From positions 1-64,000 of the forward strand of contig JAJYMO010000086.1 of NCBI GenBank assembly GCA_021786845.1: 64,000 nucleotides of DNA, given 5' to 3'. The notes beneath the pieces are model-generated. The model worked only from the letters and a program-made list of their open reading frames with translations, was not told the DNA's origin and did not search any database. The DNA comes from Pseudomonadota bacterium. Its GTDB lineage: Bacteria; Pseudomonadota; Gammaproteobacteria; Burkholderiales; Sulfuriferulaceae. The position numbers and the translations under genes were made by a program. Below, in pieces: positions 1 through 9,840 of this stretch (positions within the stretch are counted from its first letter, which is position 1; every line of letters starts with the position of its first letter).

Positions 1-938
1 CCTTCTTTCAAACGCTGGGGAATTTGCAAATCGCGCAAGTGAACTTGCCGGTCGGTGCATTAATCTGGGTGATGATTATCCCCATGCTGGTGAAAGTCGA
101 TTTTGGCGCCTTGCATGAAGTCAAACAGCATGTGCGCGGCATTGGCGTGACACTGTTTGTGAATTGGCTGGTGAAACCGTTTTCCATGACGTTTTTAGGC
201 TGGCTCTTTATTCGTCACCTGTTTGCCGCCCTGTTGCCTGCGGCACAAATCGACAGCTATATTGCCGGCTTAATTTTATTGGCCGCCGCACCTTGCACTG
301 CGATGGTGTTTGTCTGGAGTCGCCTGACCCATGGCGACCCGCTGTTTACACTCTCACAAGTGGCACTCAATGATGCCATCATGGTGGTGGCATTTGCGCC
401 TTTGGTTGCTTTGCTTTTAGGCTTGTCCACCATTGCGGTGCCGTGGTCGACGCTGTTCATTTCGGTGTTGCTTTATATTATCGTTCCGGTGATTTTGGCA
501 CAGTTATTACGCAAACAATGGCTTCAGCGCGGACAAGCCCATTTTGACGCCATTCTGGAAAAAATAGGCCCATGGTCCATCTCTGCCTTGCTGGCCACGC
601 TGGTTTTGCTGTTCGCCTTTCAGGGCGAGTCCATCGTGAAGCAACCGCTGGTGATTGTCCTGTTAGCCATCCCCATTTTCATTCAAGTGGTGTTCAATGC
701 CTCATTAGCATACTGGCTCAACAAAAAGCTGGGTGAAAAACACAACATTGCCGGTCCATCGGCCTTAATCGGCGCATCCAACTTCTTTGAATTGGCCGTG
801 GCCACTGCCATCAGCCTGTTTGGATTTCAGTCCGGTGCTGCATTGGCCACTGTGGTAGGTGTGTTGATAGAGGTTCCCGTGATGCTGTTGGTGGTCAAAG
901 CCGTCAACGCTTCCAAAGACTGGTACGAAGCAGGTTAA
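1..938 (+). CDS. ACR3-family arsenite efflux transporter, 5' truncated by window edge
   Basis: The frame is open upstream of the called TTG (FFQTLGNLQIAQVNLPVGALIWVMIIPMLVKVDF...). Multi-TM protein with ACR3-like motifs (PCTAMVFVWS, NDAIMV). Confidence 0.88.
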   Translation, partial: FFQTLGNLQIAQVNLPVGALIWVMIIPMLVKVDFGALHEVKQHVRGIGVTLFVNWLVKPFSMTFLGWLFIRHLFAALLPAAQIDSYIAGLILLAAAPCTAMVFVWSRLTHGDPLFTLSQVALNDAIMVVAFAPLVALLLGLSTIAVPWSTLFISVLLYIIVPVILAQLLRKQWLQRGQAHFDAILEKIGPWSISALLATLVLLFAFQGESIVKQPLVIVLLAIPIFIQVVFNASLAYWLNKKLGEKHNIAGPSALIGASNFFELAVATAISLFGFQSGAALATVVGVLIEVPVMLLVVKAVNASKDWYEAG

Positions 939-989
939 AACCAGGCAGTATTAAGCGGATCAAAACATGACAAAACACGTCACACCACA

Positions 990-1763
990 TTATTGTGGTG
1001 TTCTGTCGCGTCCAATCAACCACACGCCCGCCAGCACCAACGCTGAACCCGCCAACTGTGCGACAGTAACTGCTTCATTCAATATGAAATAGGCCATAAA
1101 GATCGTGCTGATCGGCCCAATAGAACCAATCAGTGCGGCACGTCCCGGCTGAATCAGACGAATCGCTGCAGACAAGGCAAAAACGGGTAATACCGTCGAG
1201 AACAGCGCCATCCCCATAGCCAGCGCATAAACATGCATCGGCAATATCAGTTTGCTGAATGGGTGCGTGAATCCAAATTGCAACAATGTGGCTGCACTGG
1301 CAACCATCATGCTCAGTGCTGTAAAACGCACGCTGCCGATGCGCGCGATAGCATGACCAGCGCCCGTCAAATAGACAGAGTAACTCAAGGTACTGGCAAA
1401 GACCAACCCCGCACCCAGCCACAGGTCAGGCCCACCATGAGGTGTTTCATGGAGCAAAGCCAGTGCAATACCACCGTAGCTCAAGAGCAATGCCATGGCG
1501 TGCTTGCGTGTGATGGCGTGTTTAAGCAAAATCGCCGACAACAACACAGTTAAAGTGGGATACAGAAACAAAATCAAGCGTTCCAAACCCGCACTTAAAT
1601 AGTGCAAACCCATAAAATCCAGAAGGCTTGATAAATAATAGCCTACCAAACCAAGCCCGCATATTAATAATAAATCATGCCGGTTCAGTGGTTGTTGTGC
1701 AGGTTTGTTATGGCTGAAGAACGCAAAACCAACGAATGCTGGCAAAGAAAATGCCATACGCAA
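990..1763 (-). CDS. DMT/EamA-family transporter; N-terminal TM1 continues upstream in frame but lacks a start codon (see finding)
   Basis: Ten-TM EamA-like sequence. Upstream in-frame translation FFLATIAAIGFSSKAIFVKLAYQAAPIDAITLLSL is typical EamA TM1. Confidence 0.8.
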   Translation of the reverse strand: MRMAFSLPAFVGFAFFSHNKPAQQPLNRHDLLLICGLGLVGYYLSSLLDFMGLHYLSAGLERLILFLYPTLTVLLSAILLKHAITRKHAMALLLSYGGIALALLHETPHGGPDLWLGAGLVFASTLSYSVYLTGAGHAIARIGSVRFTALSMMVASAATLLQFGFTHPFSKLILPMHVYALAMGMALFSTVLPVFALSAAIRLIQPGRAALIGSIGPISTIFMAYFILNEAVTVAQLAGSALVLAGVWLIGRDRTPQ

Positions 1764-2075
1764 ACTTAGCAGGGTGATGGCATCAATGGGCGCAGCTTGA
1801 TAGGCCAGTTTAACGAAAATGGCCTTGGAAGAAAAACCGATTGCGGCAATGGTGGCGAGAAAAAACCTTCCAGGGGATGTTCTGCTGGCAGCTTCATGCC
1901 ATTTTTCGTTTCATAGCGCCAATGATGACATTTAACTCTGGTGTTGCAAAAAACGGTGTATTACAATCAACAAGCGTACAACATCCATTTAAATGGCATG
2001 ACGCATTGTCTTCCACGCAATGTACCCTACCGGCACACTGTCTGGAAGACCATGCAATGGGATTAAACTTATGGC

Positions 2076-2342
2076 TTAGGCGTGCATCGCCTTTACCGCA
2101 GCAGATAAACGACTTTTATGACGCGCTGCTTTGTTTTTATGAATAATTTTTTTATCAGCGATACGGTCTATCACCCCCATCGATACAGAAAATGTAGTCG
2201 ATGCTTCGGCTTTATCCCCAGCCAGAATGGCTTTACGGACTTTCTTGATCGCTGTGCGCAAAATGGAACGCATGGCCGCATTGCGGGCACGCAGCCTGTC
2301 ATTTTGTCTGGCGCGCTTTTCAGCTTGTGCGCTGTTGGCCAT
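2076..2342 (-). CDS. rpsT: 30S ribosomal protein S20
   Basis: [26 protein letters not shown]... 88 aa. Confidence 0.97.
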   Translation of the reverse strand: MANSAQAEKRARQNDRLRARNAAMRSILRTAIKKVRKAILAGDKAEASTTFSVSMGVIDRIADKKIIHKNKAARHKSRLSAAVKAMHA

Positions 2343-2476
2343 TAAATACTCCAGTTGTTATTTCGGAAACGGCAGATTTTAACATCGCAACCTGTTAGAT
2401 GCAAGAAAAGCAGACATTTCTATTGGGATTAGGCAGAAAAACAGACATTCATCTTCCCACCATGATCAACAACTGC

Positions 2477-3682
2477 CTATTCATTCCCCGCACCGCGTTG
2501 GATGATTTGACCACTCCCCCGCAATAATGCGCCCACCCCCAGCGTCATCAGCACACCGAACGCAAGCATCATGACAAAAATCGACACATTTTCTACCCAA
2601 CCATAAACTGTCACCATAACCAACATACTCATATTTTCTACAAAATTTTGTATGGATAACGCCTGGCCCACCCCGGTGTGATATTGTCCGCGTGTTTGCA
2701 ATAAAGCGTTGAGCGGCACCACGAACATCCCCCCGGCGACACCCATTCCCAACAAACAAAGATCTGTCGCCCACACACTGGTTTGAAATACCAGCACGAT
2801 AATACTGGGGCCGATAAACATCCCTGCCACAAAGGCCCGGCGCATCGTAGTCAAACCCACTGCCCACCACGCCCATGCGGCACCTGCCACAATACCGATT
2901 GACAGCACTCCCATCATGTTTGCAGGCGTGTGGTTATTGGTAATATGCAACACCAGCGGCACCCACACAAACAGCATCAATCTGAGTGTGGCGCCACTGC
3001 CCCAAAAAAGTCCCGTGCCAATCAGGCTGATGCGTGCTTCAGCATCATGCCATAGCAGGCATAATGAATGCCAAAATGCCCGTACTGTCGTCCGCACACC
3101 CCAATTCTGGTGTCGTACTGACGGGGGTAAACGCGGGATCATCAGATTGACCAGGGCTGCCATCAAATAAATGCCACCGATGATCCATATCGCGGCTGTC
3201 ACAGACCAGTCCGCCAGCCAACCACCCGCCACCACACCCAACAAAATCGCTACAATCGTTGAAGACTCCAACAACGCATTGGCTTTAACCAAACTTCTGG
3301 TATGAAACAACTGACTCAAAATTCCGTATTTGGCTGGAGAATAGAGTGTCGCGCCGATCCCCACAATCAAATAGGAGGCAATGGGGTTTAGGCCCCACGC
3401 CATGCATAGTGTTCCAAACAATTTAACCGTATTGGCCATCAACATGACTCGGCCTTTGGGCAGTGCATCTGCGATTTTACCCACATAAGGTGCCAGCACA
3501 ATAAAGGGAATGAGAAAGCCGCTCTGTACCCAGCTGATGCGGTCAAGCTGTCCCAACAACTTCATACTCGCCACTGCGCCGATCAACAATGCATTGTCTG
3601 CCAGTGCAGATAAAAATTGCGCCAACAGCAAAGCAAGCATCGGCTTTGCATGCAAACGTAAGGCCAAACTACCTGTCATCAA
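2477..3682 (-). CDS. lplT: Lysophospholipid transporter LplT (MFS)
   Basis: 401 aa MFS protein; LplT-like N-terminus and YSPAKYGILSQL motif. Confidence 0.88.
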   Translation of the reverse strand: MMTGSLALRLHAKPMLALLLAQFLSALADNALLIGAVASMKLLGQLDRISWVQSGFLIPFIVLAPYVGKIADALPKGRVMLMANTVKLFGTLCMAWGLNPIASYLIVGIGATLYSPAKYGILSQLFHTRSLVKANALLESSTIVAILLGVVAGGWLADWSVTAAIWIIGGIYLMAALVNLMIPRLPPSVRHQNWGVRTTVRAFWHSLCLLWHDAEARISLIGTGLFWGSGATLRLMLFVWVPLVLHITNNHTPANMMGVLSIGIVAGAAWAWWAVGLTTMRRAFVAGMFIGPSIIVLVFQTSVWATDLCLLGMGVAGGMFVVPLNALLQTRGQYHTGVGQALSIQNFVENMSMLVMVTVYGWVENVSIFVMMLAFGVLMTLGVGALLRGSGQIIQRGAGNE

Positions 3683-3896
3683 AACCCCTAACGAATTGAT
3701 TTACCTACCCTTAGCACTGACTGCGCACAAATTCACGCGAAAAATACGGCGCGTATCATTTTATTGATGAACTTTATGAAAGTTTACTACAGTGATTCAT
3801 ACACCCAGCAAATTTTAACCTCATATTTAATCCGGGCAAGGACGCATGTTCATTTATGAAAAATCCAGGTTACAATAACATTCTCAAGGAGTCCTC

Positions 3897-4382
3897 ATGC
3901 CGCAAACCCTATCACTCATCGCCGCAGTCGCCCAGAACGGTGTCATCGGTATCCGCAACACCCTGCCTTGGCGCTTACCTGAAGACTTGCGTTATTTCAA
4001 ACAATTAACGGTGGGGCACCCCATTATCATGGGAAGGAAAACTTATGAGTCACTTGGCCGCCCGCTGCCCAACCGTACCAACATCATCTTGACACGTGAC
4101 ATGCTCTTTCAGACTGAAAATTGCCTCATTGCGCACGACATCCCTGAAGCCATTTCACTCTGCGCACAAGAAGATGAGATTTTTGTGATTGGCGGCGCAC
4201 AAATTTACCAACAAGCCATGTCTTACGCCCAACGACTCTATTTAACCGAAGTCAAACTGGATATTGCAGAAGGAGACGCCTGGTTTCCCGAGGTAGACAC
4301 CAATTTGTGGCACGAAACATCGCGTCAAACCCATCATAATGAACAGTGTCATTACGCTTTTGTGGTGTATGAACGCCGCTAA
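3897..4382 (+). CDS. folA: Dihydrofolate reductase
   Basis: LIAAVAQNGVIGIRNTLPWRLPEDLRYFK...IMGRKTYESLGRPLP. Confidence 0.97.
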   Translation: MPQTLSLIAAVAQNGVIGIRNTLPWRLPEDLRYFKQLTVGHPIIMGRKTYESLGRPLPNRTNIILTRDMLFQTENCLIAHDIPEAISLCAQEDEIFVIGGAQIYQQAMSYAQRLYLTEVKLDIAEGDAWFPEVDTNLWHETSRQTHHNEQCHYAFVVYERR

Positions 4383-4436
4383 CCCGGCTTTTTACACCAT
4401 AAAACAGGTCATGTTCGGCGCAAAAATAAAAAAGCA

Positions 4437-5357
4437 TTAACACATAACATGGGCATGCTGCCAGTTCTGCCTTGCGGTACTGGCTCGCTCAAACGCACTC
4501 AACAAGTCTGCCCCTTTCCCTTGAGCCAGTGCCTCACGCAATGCCGACAACGTCGCCAAATAGGCGTCCATCTCATGCAATAACGCAGTATGATTCGCGA
4601 GGGCAATGTCACGCCACATTTCCGGGCTACTGGCGGCAATCCGGGTAAAATCCCGAAAGCCACTGGCCGCAAAACCAAACAATTCCTCCGCATTATCCCG
4701 GGCAGCCAGCATATCCACCAGTGCATAGGCCAAGACATGCGGCAGATGGCTAACTGCCGCAAACACTGCATCATGTTCCATCGGGCTCATTTGAGTGACC
4801 TGCGCGCCACAAGCCTTCCACATCGCGCTGATGCGGGCAAGGGCAGCTGGCTGAGTTTCCGCCAGAGAAGTCAACACCAGATTTCGTGCCTGATACAAAT
4901 CGGCACGGGCTGCACGCGCGCCACTCAATTCAGCGCCCGCAATGGGATGCGCCGGCACGCAGTATGCCAAATGCGGCGCCAGGTATTCATGCATGAGTGC
5001 CGCCACATCCTGTTTGGTACTGCCCACATCGGTAATCAATGTGCCCGGGCGCACATGCGGTGCGATGTCGTGCATCACAGCAGCCATCTGTCCGACAGGC
5101 ATGGCCAAGACCACGATTTCCGCACCGTTGACGGCGGCAGCTGGATCGCTACAGATGCGATCAATCAGGCCGTGTTCCAGCGCCCACTGCATATTTGATG
5201 GCGAACGCCCTACTCCAACCACTTCGCCCACCATACCCTGCGCTTTCAGCGCCAGGGCAAGTGACCCCCCGATCAGTCCCACGCCAAAAATCGACAAACG
5301 GGAAATTAAGGGGATGGGCGGCAAGGACGTTTCCATCATGAGCGATCTGGAAATCAA
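4437..5357 (-). CDS. tyrA: Prephenate dehydrogenase
   Basis: IFGVGLIGGSLALALK Rossmann motif; VPAHPIAGAELSGARAA; SGFRDFTRIAASSPEMWRDI. Confidence 0.93.
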   Translation of the reverse strand: MISRSLMMETSLPPIPLISRLSIFGVGLIGGSLALALKAQGMVGEVVGVGRSPSNMQWALEHGLIDRICSDPAAAVNGAEIVVLAMPVGQMAAVMHDIAPHVRPGTLITDVGSTKQDVAALMHEYLAPHLAYCVPAHPIAGAELSGARAARADLYQARNLVLTSLAETQPAALARISAMWKACGAQVTQMSPMEHDAVFAAVSHLPHVLAYALVDMLAARDNAEELFGFAASGFRDFTRIAASSPEMWRDIALANHTALLHEMDAYLATLSALREALAQGKGADLLSAFERASTARQNWQHAHVMC

Positions 5358-6373
5358 ATATCCCGACCAATCACCTTCGCGATACCACCCAGTTCACCCA
5401 TTAAGTCGAATAACTCTTCCGGCGTCAATGCCTGGTCTGCATCGCACCATGCTTCACATGGCGTGGGATGCATTTCTACGAGCAAGCCATCGGCACCTGC
5501 CGCAATGGCCGCACGTGACAATGCGGGCACCATCCAGGCCTTTCCGCCCGCATGGGAAGGATCAACAATCACCGGCAAGTGGGTTTCTTTCTTCAAGACT
5601 GCGATAGCGGTGACATCCAGCACATTGCGATAAGCTGTCTCAAATGTGCGAATTCCGCGCTCGCAGAAAATAATATTGTGGTTACCGCCCGCAGCAATGT
5701 ATTCCGCCGCCATGAGCCATTCTGAAATGGTCGCTGACATGCCCCGTTTTAAAATAACGGGCTTGTTGACACGCCCCACTTCCTTGAGCAGATCGAAATT
5801 CTGCATATTGCGGGTGCCAATTTGAATGGCGTCCACATTCCACTTCAGGAAAGTGTCCAACATACGCACATCCATCAATTCCGTCACAATGGGTAAACCT
5901 TGCTCATCTGCAGCACGGCGGAACATTTCCAGACCTTCTATGCCCGTTCCCTGAAATGCATAAGGACTGCTGCGGGGCTTAAAGGCCCCGCCGCGCATTA
6001 AACGGCAGCCAGCGGCTTTGACGGCACGTGCCGCAGCATCCATTTGTGGCTGAGTTTCTACCGAACATGGACCGGCGATGACCTGAACTGTTTTTCCACC
6101 CACTGGCACGCCGCCGATATCCACCACAGTGTTTTCTTTATGCCATTCACGGGTCACGATTTTGTAGGGTTTGACGATATGCATGGATTGCTCCACGCCG
6201 CTTAATGAGTCAATCAGCTCCTGATTAATCTGGCGCTCATCGCCAATTGCGCCAATCAACGTGCGCTCCACACCTCGCGATATATTGGCCTCGCAACCGT
6301 ATTCCTTTATTTTTTTTACGACAGCTTCAATCTGTTGTTCGGTGGCACCTGGGCTCATTACAATAATCATCAT
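5354..6373 (-). CDS. aroF: 3-deoxy-7-phosphoheptulonate synthase, type I-beta with N-terminal ferredoxin-like regulatory domain
   Basis: MMIIVMSPGATEQQIEAVVKKIKEYG... and IAGPCSVET...RGGAFKPRSSPYAFQG. Confidence 0.94.
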   Translation of the reverse strand: MMIIVMSPGATEQQIEAVVKKIKEYGCEANISRGVERTLIGAIGDERQINQELIDSLSGVEQSMHIVKPYKIVTREWHKENTVVDIGGVPVGGKTVQVIAGPCSVETQPQMDAAARAVKAAGCRLMRGGAFKPRSSPYAFQGTGIEGLEMFRRAADEQGLPIVTELMDVRMLDTFLKWNVDAIQIGTRNMQNFDLLKEVGRVNKPVILKRGMSATISEWLMAAEYIAAGGNHNIIFCERGIRTFETAYRNVLDVTAIAVLKKETHLPVIVDPSHAGGKAWMVPALSRAAIAAGADGLLVEMHPTPCEAWCDADQALTPEELFDLMGELGGIAKVIGRDI

Positions 6374-6400
6374 TAATTCCTTAAAATTTTTTCTTTCAAT

Positions 6401-7501
6401 TTAATCTTTGCCCATGGCATGTTCCAACGCCTGCAAAAACCGGTGGTTTTCGGACGCCAACCCCACACTGACCCGCAAGTGGTCCGGCATGTCATAGGCG
6501 CCAATCGGTCTCACAATTACACCCTGTTCGAGTAAGCGTCGGTACATCGCGGTGGCATTGCCAATACGAAATGCCAAAAAGTTGGCAAAGGAAGGAATAT
6601 GCCCTACCCCCAACAAATTCAAACCCTGCACCAACTGGGTCATGCCCAAGCGATTTGCGGCGTAACTGCGTTCAATAAAATCGGTATCTTCAAGCGCTGC
6701 CGTCGCGGCCACCAAGGCCAGGCTGTTGACATTGAATGCCTGACGCACACGTTCGAGCATGGCTGCCACCCCAGGATCAGCCAGCGCATAGCCAACCCGC
6801 AATCCCGCCAAGCCATAGGCTTTTGAGAAAGTGCGCGTCACAACAAGATTCGGGAAACGCGACAACCATGCCAGCGAGTCCGAACGCAATGTCTCCGGCA
6901 AGTACTCACCATATGCTTCGTCCAGCACCACCAGCACATGTTGGGGGACTTGCTCCAGAAAGGCAAGCAAAGCCTCATTCGACAACAAAGTGCCCGTCGG
7001 ATTATTGGGGTTGGCAATAAATACCATACGGGTGTCGGTGGACACAGCGGCCAGCATACCATCCAAATCATGTCCAAAATCGCAAGCAGGCACACAGATG
7101 CCTTTTGCACCAATGGCTTGTGTTACCAACGGATAAACCGCAAAAGCATGTTGTGCATAGACCGCAGAAAGACCTGGTTGCAAAAATGCCCGCGCCGCCA
7201 GCTCCAACACATCATTGGAGCCATTACCAAGCACGATTTGTGCAACATCCACCCCCAGTTTCGCAGACAGTGCTGTTTTCAGGATATAACCGCTGCCATC
7301 AGGATAACGTGCAATATCGGGCAAGGCCTGCTCCGTCGCAGCCAGTGCCAATGGACTGGCGCCCAGGGGGTTTTCATTGGAAGCCAGTTTGACGATAGTG
7401 CGTGGCTCCAATCCGAATTCACGCGCCAGTTCTGCAATGGGTTTTCCGGGTTGGTAGGGCGCAATCGTGCGCACGTAATCAGGTGCCAAATCACAAATCA
7501 T
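6401..7501 (-). CDS. hisC: Histidinol-phosphate aminotransferase
   Basis: PLP aminotransferase; [38 protein letters not shown]. Confidence 0.93.
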   Translation of the reverse strand: MICDLAPDYVRTIAPYQPGKPIAELAREFGLEPRTIVKLASNENPLGASPLALAATEQALPDIARYPDGSGYILKTALSAKLGVDVAQIVLGNGSNDVLELAARAFLQPGLSAVYAQHAFAVYPLVTQAIGAKGICVPACDFGHDLDGMLAAVSTDTRMVFIANPNNPTGTLLSNEALLAFLEQVPQHVLVVLDEAYGEYLPETLRSDSLAWLSRFPNLVVTRTFSKAYGLAGLRVGYALADPGVAAMLERVRQAFNVNSLALVAATAALEDTDFIERSYAANRLGMTQLVQGLNLLGVGHIPSFANFLAFRIGNATAMYRRLLEQGVIVRPIGAYDMPDHLRVSVGLASENHRFLQALEHAMGKD

Positions 7502-7543
7502 AAAATAATATCGCTAAAGATTAATTGAATATCTTCACCCGGA

Positions 7544-8647
7544 TTACACCACACGCTTCGGGTATGAACCGAGTATTTTGACATAATTCGCTTCGGTAGT
7601 GACTGTCTGCAAAGCCCTTTTCACTGCAATATCTTCACGGTGTCCTTCAACATCAACAAAGAATACATATTCCCAGGGTGATGCCGTACCCAAAGCGCTC
7701 AGCATACTATGCCGCGCAGGACGTGATTCCAGCTTGGTGAGCGACACACCATGCTCACGAAACGGTTCTAACAGGCTCACTATCGCACCCGGCTTATTGG
7801 GCGCAGCCATCAACAATGAGGTTTTATCGCTGCCGCTGGCTTGCGCCACATCATTGCGCGCAATCACCACAAAGCGCGTGGTGTTATCTGGCTCGTCCTC
7901 AATCCGGTCATGCAAACGTATTAACCCATAGGTTTCGGCAGCCTGTTCTCCAGCAATAGCAAGCGCCGAATCATCTTCAGCAGCCCGCCTGGCCGCCTCC
8001 GCATTGCTCGCCACAGCCACCTGCACCACATCCGGCAAATGTAACGACAACCAGTCGTGGCACTGCGCCAAAGATTGCGCATGCGAATACACCACAGCAG
8101 CATTGAGCATGCCATCAACTTTTCTGAGCAAAGATTGATGAATACGCAGTTCAATTTCTCCACATAAATGTAAGGGAGTGGTCTGTAACAGATCCAGGGT
8201 ACGATTGACCGCTCCTTCAGTCGAATTCTCCACCGGCACCACGCCGTAATCAGCGTTGCCCACTTCAACTTCCCGAAACACCTCATCGATTGAAATGCAT
8301 GGTTGTTGTGTCGCAGCGTGACCAAATTGGCGTATGCTGGCAGATTGGGTAAACGTCCCCTGCGGCCCCAGATAGGCCACACTGAGAGGCCGTTCCAATG
8401 CCAAACACGCCGACATGATTTCCCGAAACAGTTGCACCACTGTTTCACGCGGCAAAGGCCCCTGATTCAGATCACCGATACGACGCAAAACCTGCGCCTC
8501 ACGCTCTGCGCGGTACACGACGCCCTGTTTTAATTGACCGATGGCCTGCGCCAACATGGCACGCTGGTTAATCAGGGACAGCACCTGCGTATCCAAAGCA
8601 TCAATCTGGCCACGCAACACCGCAAGTAGTTGAATATCTTCTGTCAT
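7544..8647 (-). CDS. pheA: Bifunctional chorismate mutase/prephenate dehydratase
   Basis: N-terminal AroQ chorismate mutase, PDT domain (YLGPQGTFTQSA, VPVENSTEGAVNRTLDLL), C-terminal ACT domain (LTKLESRPAR). Confidence 0.95.
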   Translation of the reverse strand: MTEDIQLLAVLRGQIDALDTQVLSLINQRAMLAQAIGQLKQGVVYRAEREAQVLRRIGDLNQGPLPRETVVQLFREIMSACLALERPLSVAYLGPQGTFTQSASIRQFGHAATQQPCISIDEVFREVEVGNADYGVVPVENSTEGAVNRTLDLLQTTPLHLCGEIELRIHQSLLRKVDGMLNAAVVYSHAQSLAQCHDWLSLHLPDVVQVAVASNAEAARRAAEDDSALAIAGEQAAETYGLIRLHDRIEDEPDNTTRFVVIARNDVAQASGSDKTSLLMAAPNKPGAIVSLLEPFREHGVSLTKLESRPARHSMLSALGTASPWEYVFFVDVEGHREDIAVKRALQTVTTEANYVKILGSYPKRVV

Positions 8648-8648
8648 A

Positions 8649-9758
8649 TCACGCGTACAAACGAATAAAATCCTGCATATAATCCACCAGTGCGTGCACC
8701 CCCGCCAAAGGCATGGCGTTATAAATAGAGGCGCGCATCCCGCCCGCCAAACGGTGGCCTTTGAGCTGCATCAGACCCCGCTGCTCAGCACCTTGTAAAA
8801 ATAACTCATCCAATTTGGGGTCGCGCAAAGTAAATGGGACGTTCATCAAAGAACGACAGTCTAATGCGACCGGGTTTTGATAGAACCCGCTGCCATCAAT
8901 ATATGCATACAATAACCCTGCCTTCTTGCGATTCCGTTCAGCGGCGGCCTGCAACCCACCCGTTTGCTTCAAATGCTGGAACACCAAACCCGCCATGTAT
9001 ACGGCATAGGTAGGTGGAGTATTAAACATCGAACCATGTGTCGCATGGGTACGATAATCCATCATGGTGGGGGTACCGGGCAAAGGCTCTGCCAGCAAAT
9101 CGTCCCGGACAATGACAATGGTCAAGCCAGCAGGGCCAATGTTCTTCTGTGCACCCGCATAAATCAAGCCGAAACGTGATACATCCACCGGTTTGGACAG
9201 AATATCTGACGACATATCGACCACCAGCGGCACTTCACCCGTTTCGGGTATCCAGTTAAATTCAACACCACCTATGGTTTCGTTGGCCGTGTAATGCACA
9301 TAAGCCGCTTCGGGATTCAAATTCCACTGTGAGTATGGGGGAATCATGTGAAATCCCTGCGCAGCACCACTCGCCGCCAATTTCACCTCACAATAACGAC
9401 TGGCTTCTTCGATGGCTTTTTCTGCCCAGATACCCGTGTACACATAATCGGCAGTATGCCGACCACGCAGCAAATTCATTGGCACCATCGCAAACTGTGT
9501 CCATGCACCGCCTTGCAGAAACAGCACATGATAATGACTGGGAATACCCATCAACGCCCGCAAGTCTGCTTCAGCCTGTTGAATAATGGACATGAATTCA
9601 CTGCCGCGATGACTCATTTCCATCACAGACATGCCAGAGCCATGCCAATCCAGCATTTCGTCTCGCGCCTGCGTTAACACTTCCTTGGGCAATACGGCCG
9701 GGCCAGCACTAAAATTATATTGCCCGATGCCCATTCCATCCTCTAAATCGTGACTCAC
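8649..9758 (-). CDS. serC: Phosphoserine aminotransferase
   Basis: YNFSAGPAVLPKEVL...GSGMSVMEMSHRG...YAGAQKNIGPAG. Confidence 0.96.
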   Translation of the reverse strand: MSHDLEDGMGIGQYNFSAGPAVLPKEVLTQARDEMLDWHGSGMSVMEMSHRGSEFMSIIQQAEADLRALMGIPSHYHVLFLQGGAWTQFAMVPMNLLRGRHTADYVYTGIWAEKAIEEASRYCEVKLAASGAAQGFHMIPPYSQWNLNPEAAYVHYTANETIGGVEFNWIPETGEVPLVVDMSSDILSKPVDVSRFGLIYAGAQKNIGPAGLTIVIVRDDLLAEPLPGTPTMMDYRTHATHGSMFNTPPTYAVYMAGLVFQHLKQTGGLQAAAERNRKKAGLLYAYIDGSGFYQNPVALDCRSLMNVPFTLRDPKLDELFLQGAEQRGLMQLKGHRLAGGMRASIYNAMPLAGVHALVDYMQDFIRLYA

Positions 9759-9840
9759 CTCATGCTCCCTTGTGCCTCATCATCGTACAACTTAATGACT
9801 CATCCCGACACAGCGGTCATTGCATACAATGACCGCACCA

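Noticed and set aside
1985-1996. CCATTTAAATGG palindrome between EamA and rpsT
   Set aside because: Short AT-rich palindrome expected by chance; no associated promoter or repeat context.
1841-2146. 101-aa plus-strand ORF
   Set aside because: Overlaps the true N-terminus of the minus-strand EamA gene and part of rpsT; no recognisable family.
4590-5607. 202-aa and 221-aa plus-strand ORFs
   Set aside because: Antisense to tyrA/aroF; low-complexity His/Arg/Ser-rich translations typical of spurious antisense frames.
6938-7528. 196-aa plus-strand ORF
   Set aside because: Antisense to hisC with no protein-like features.
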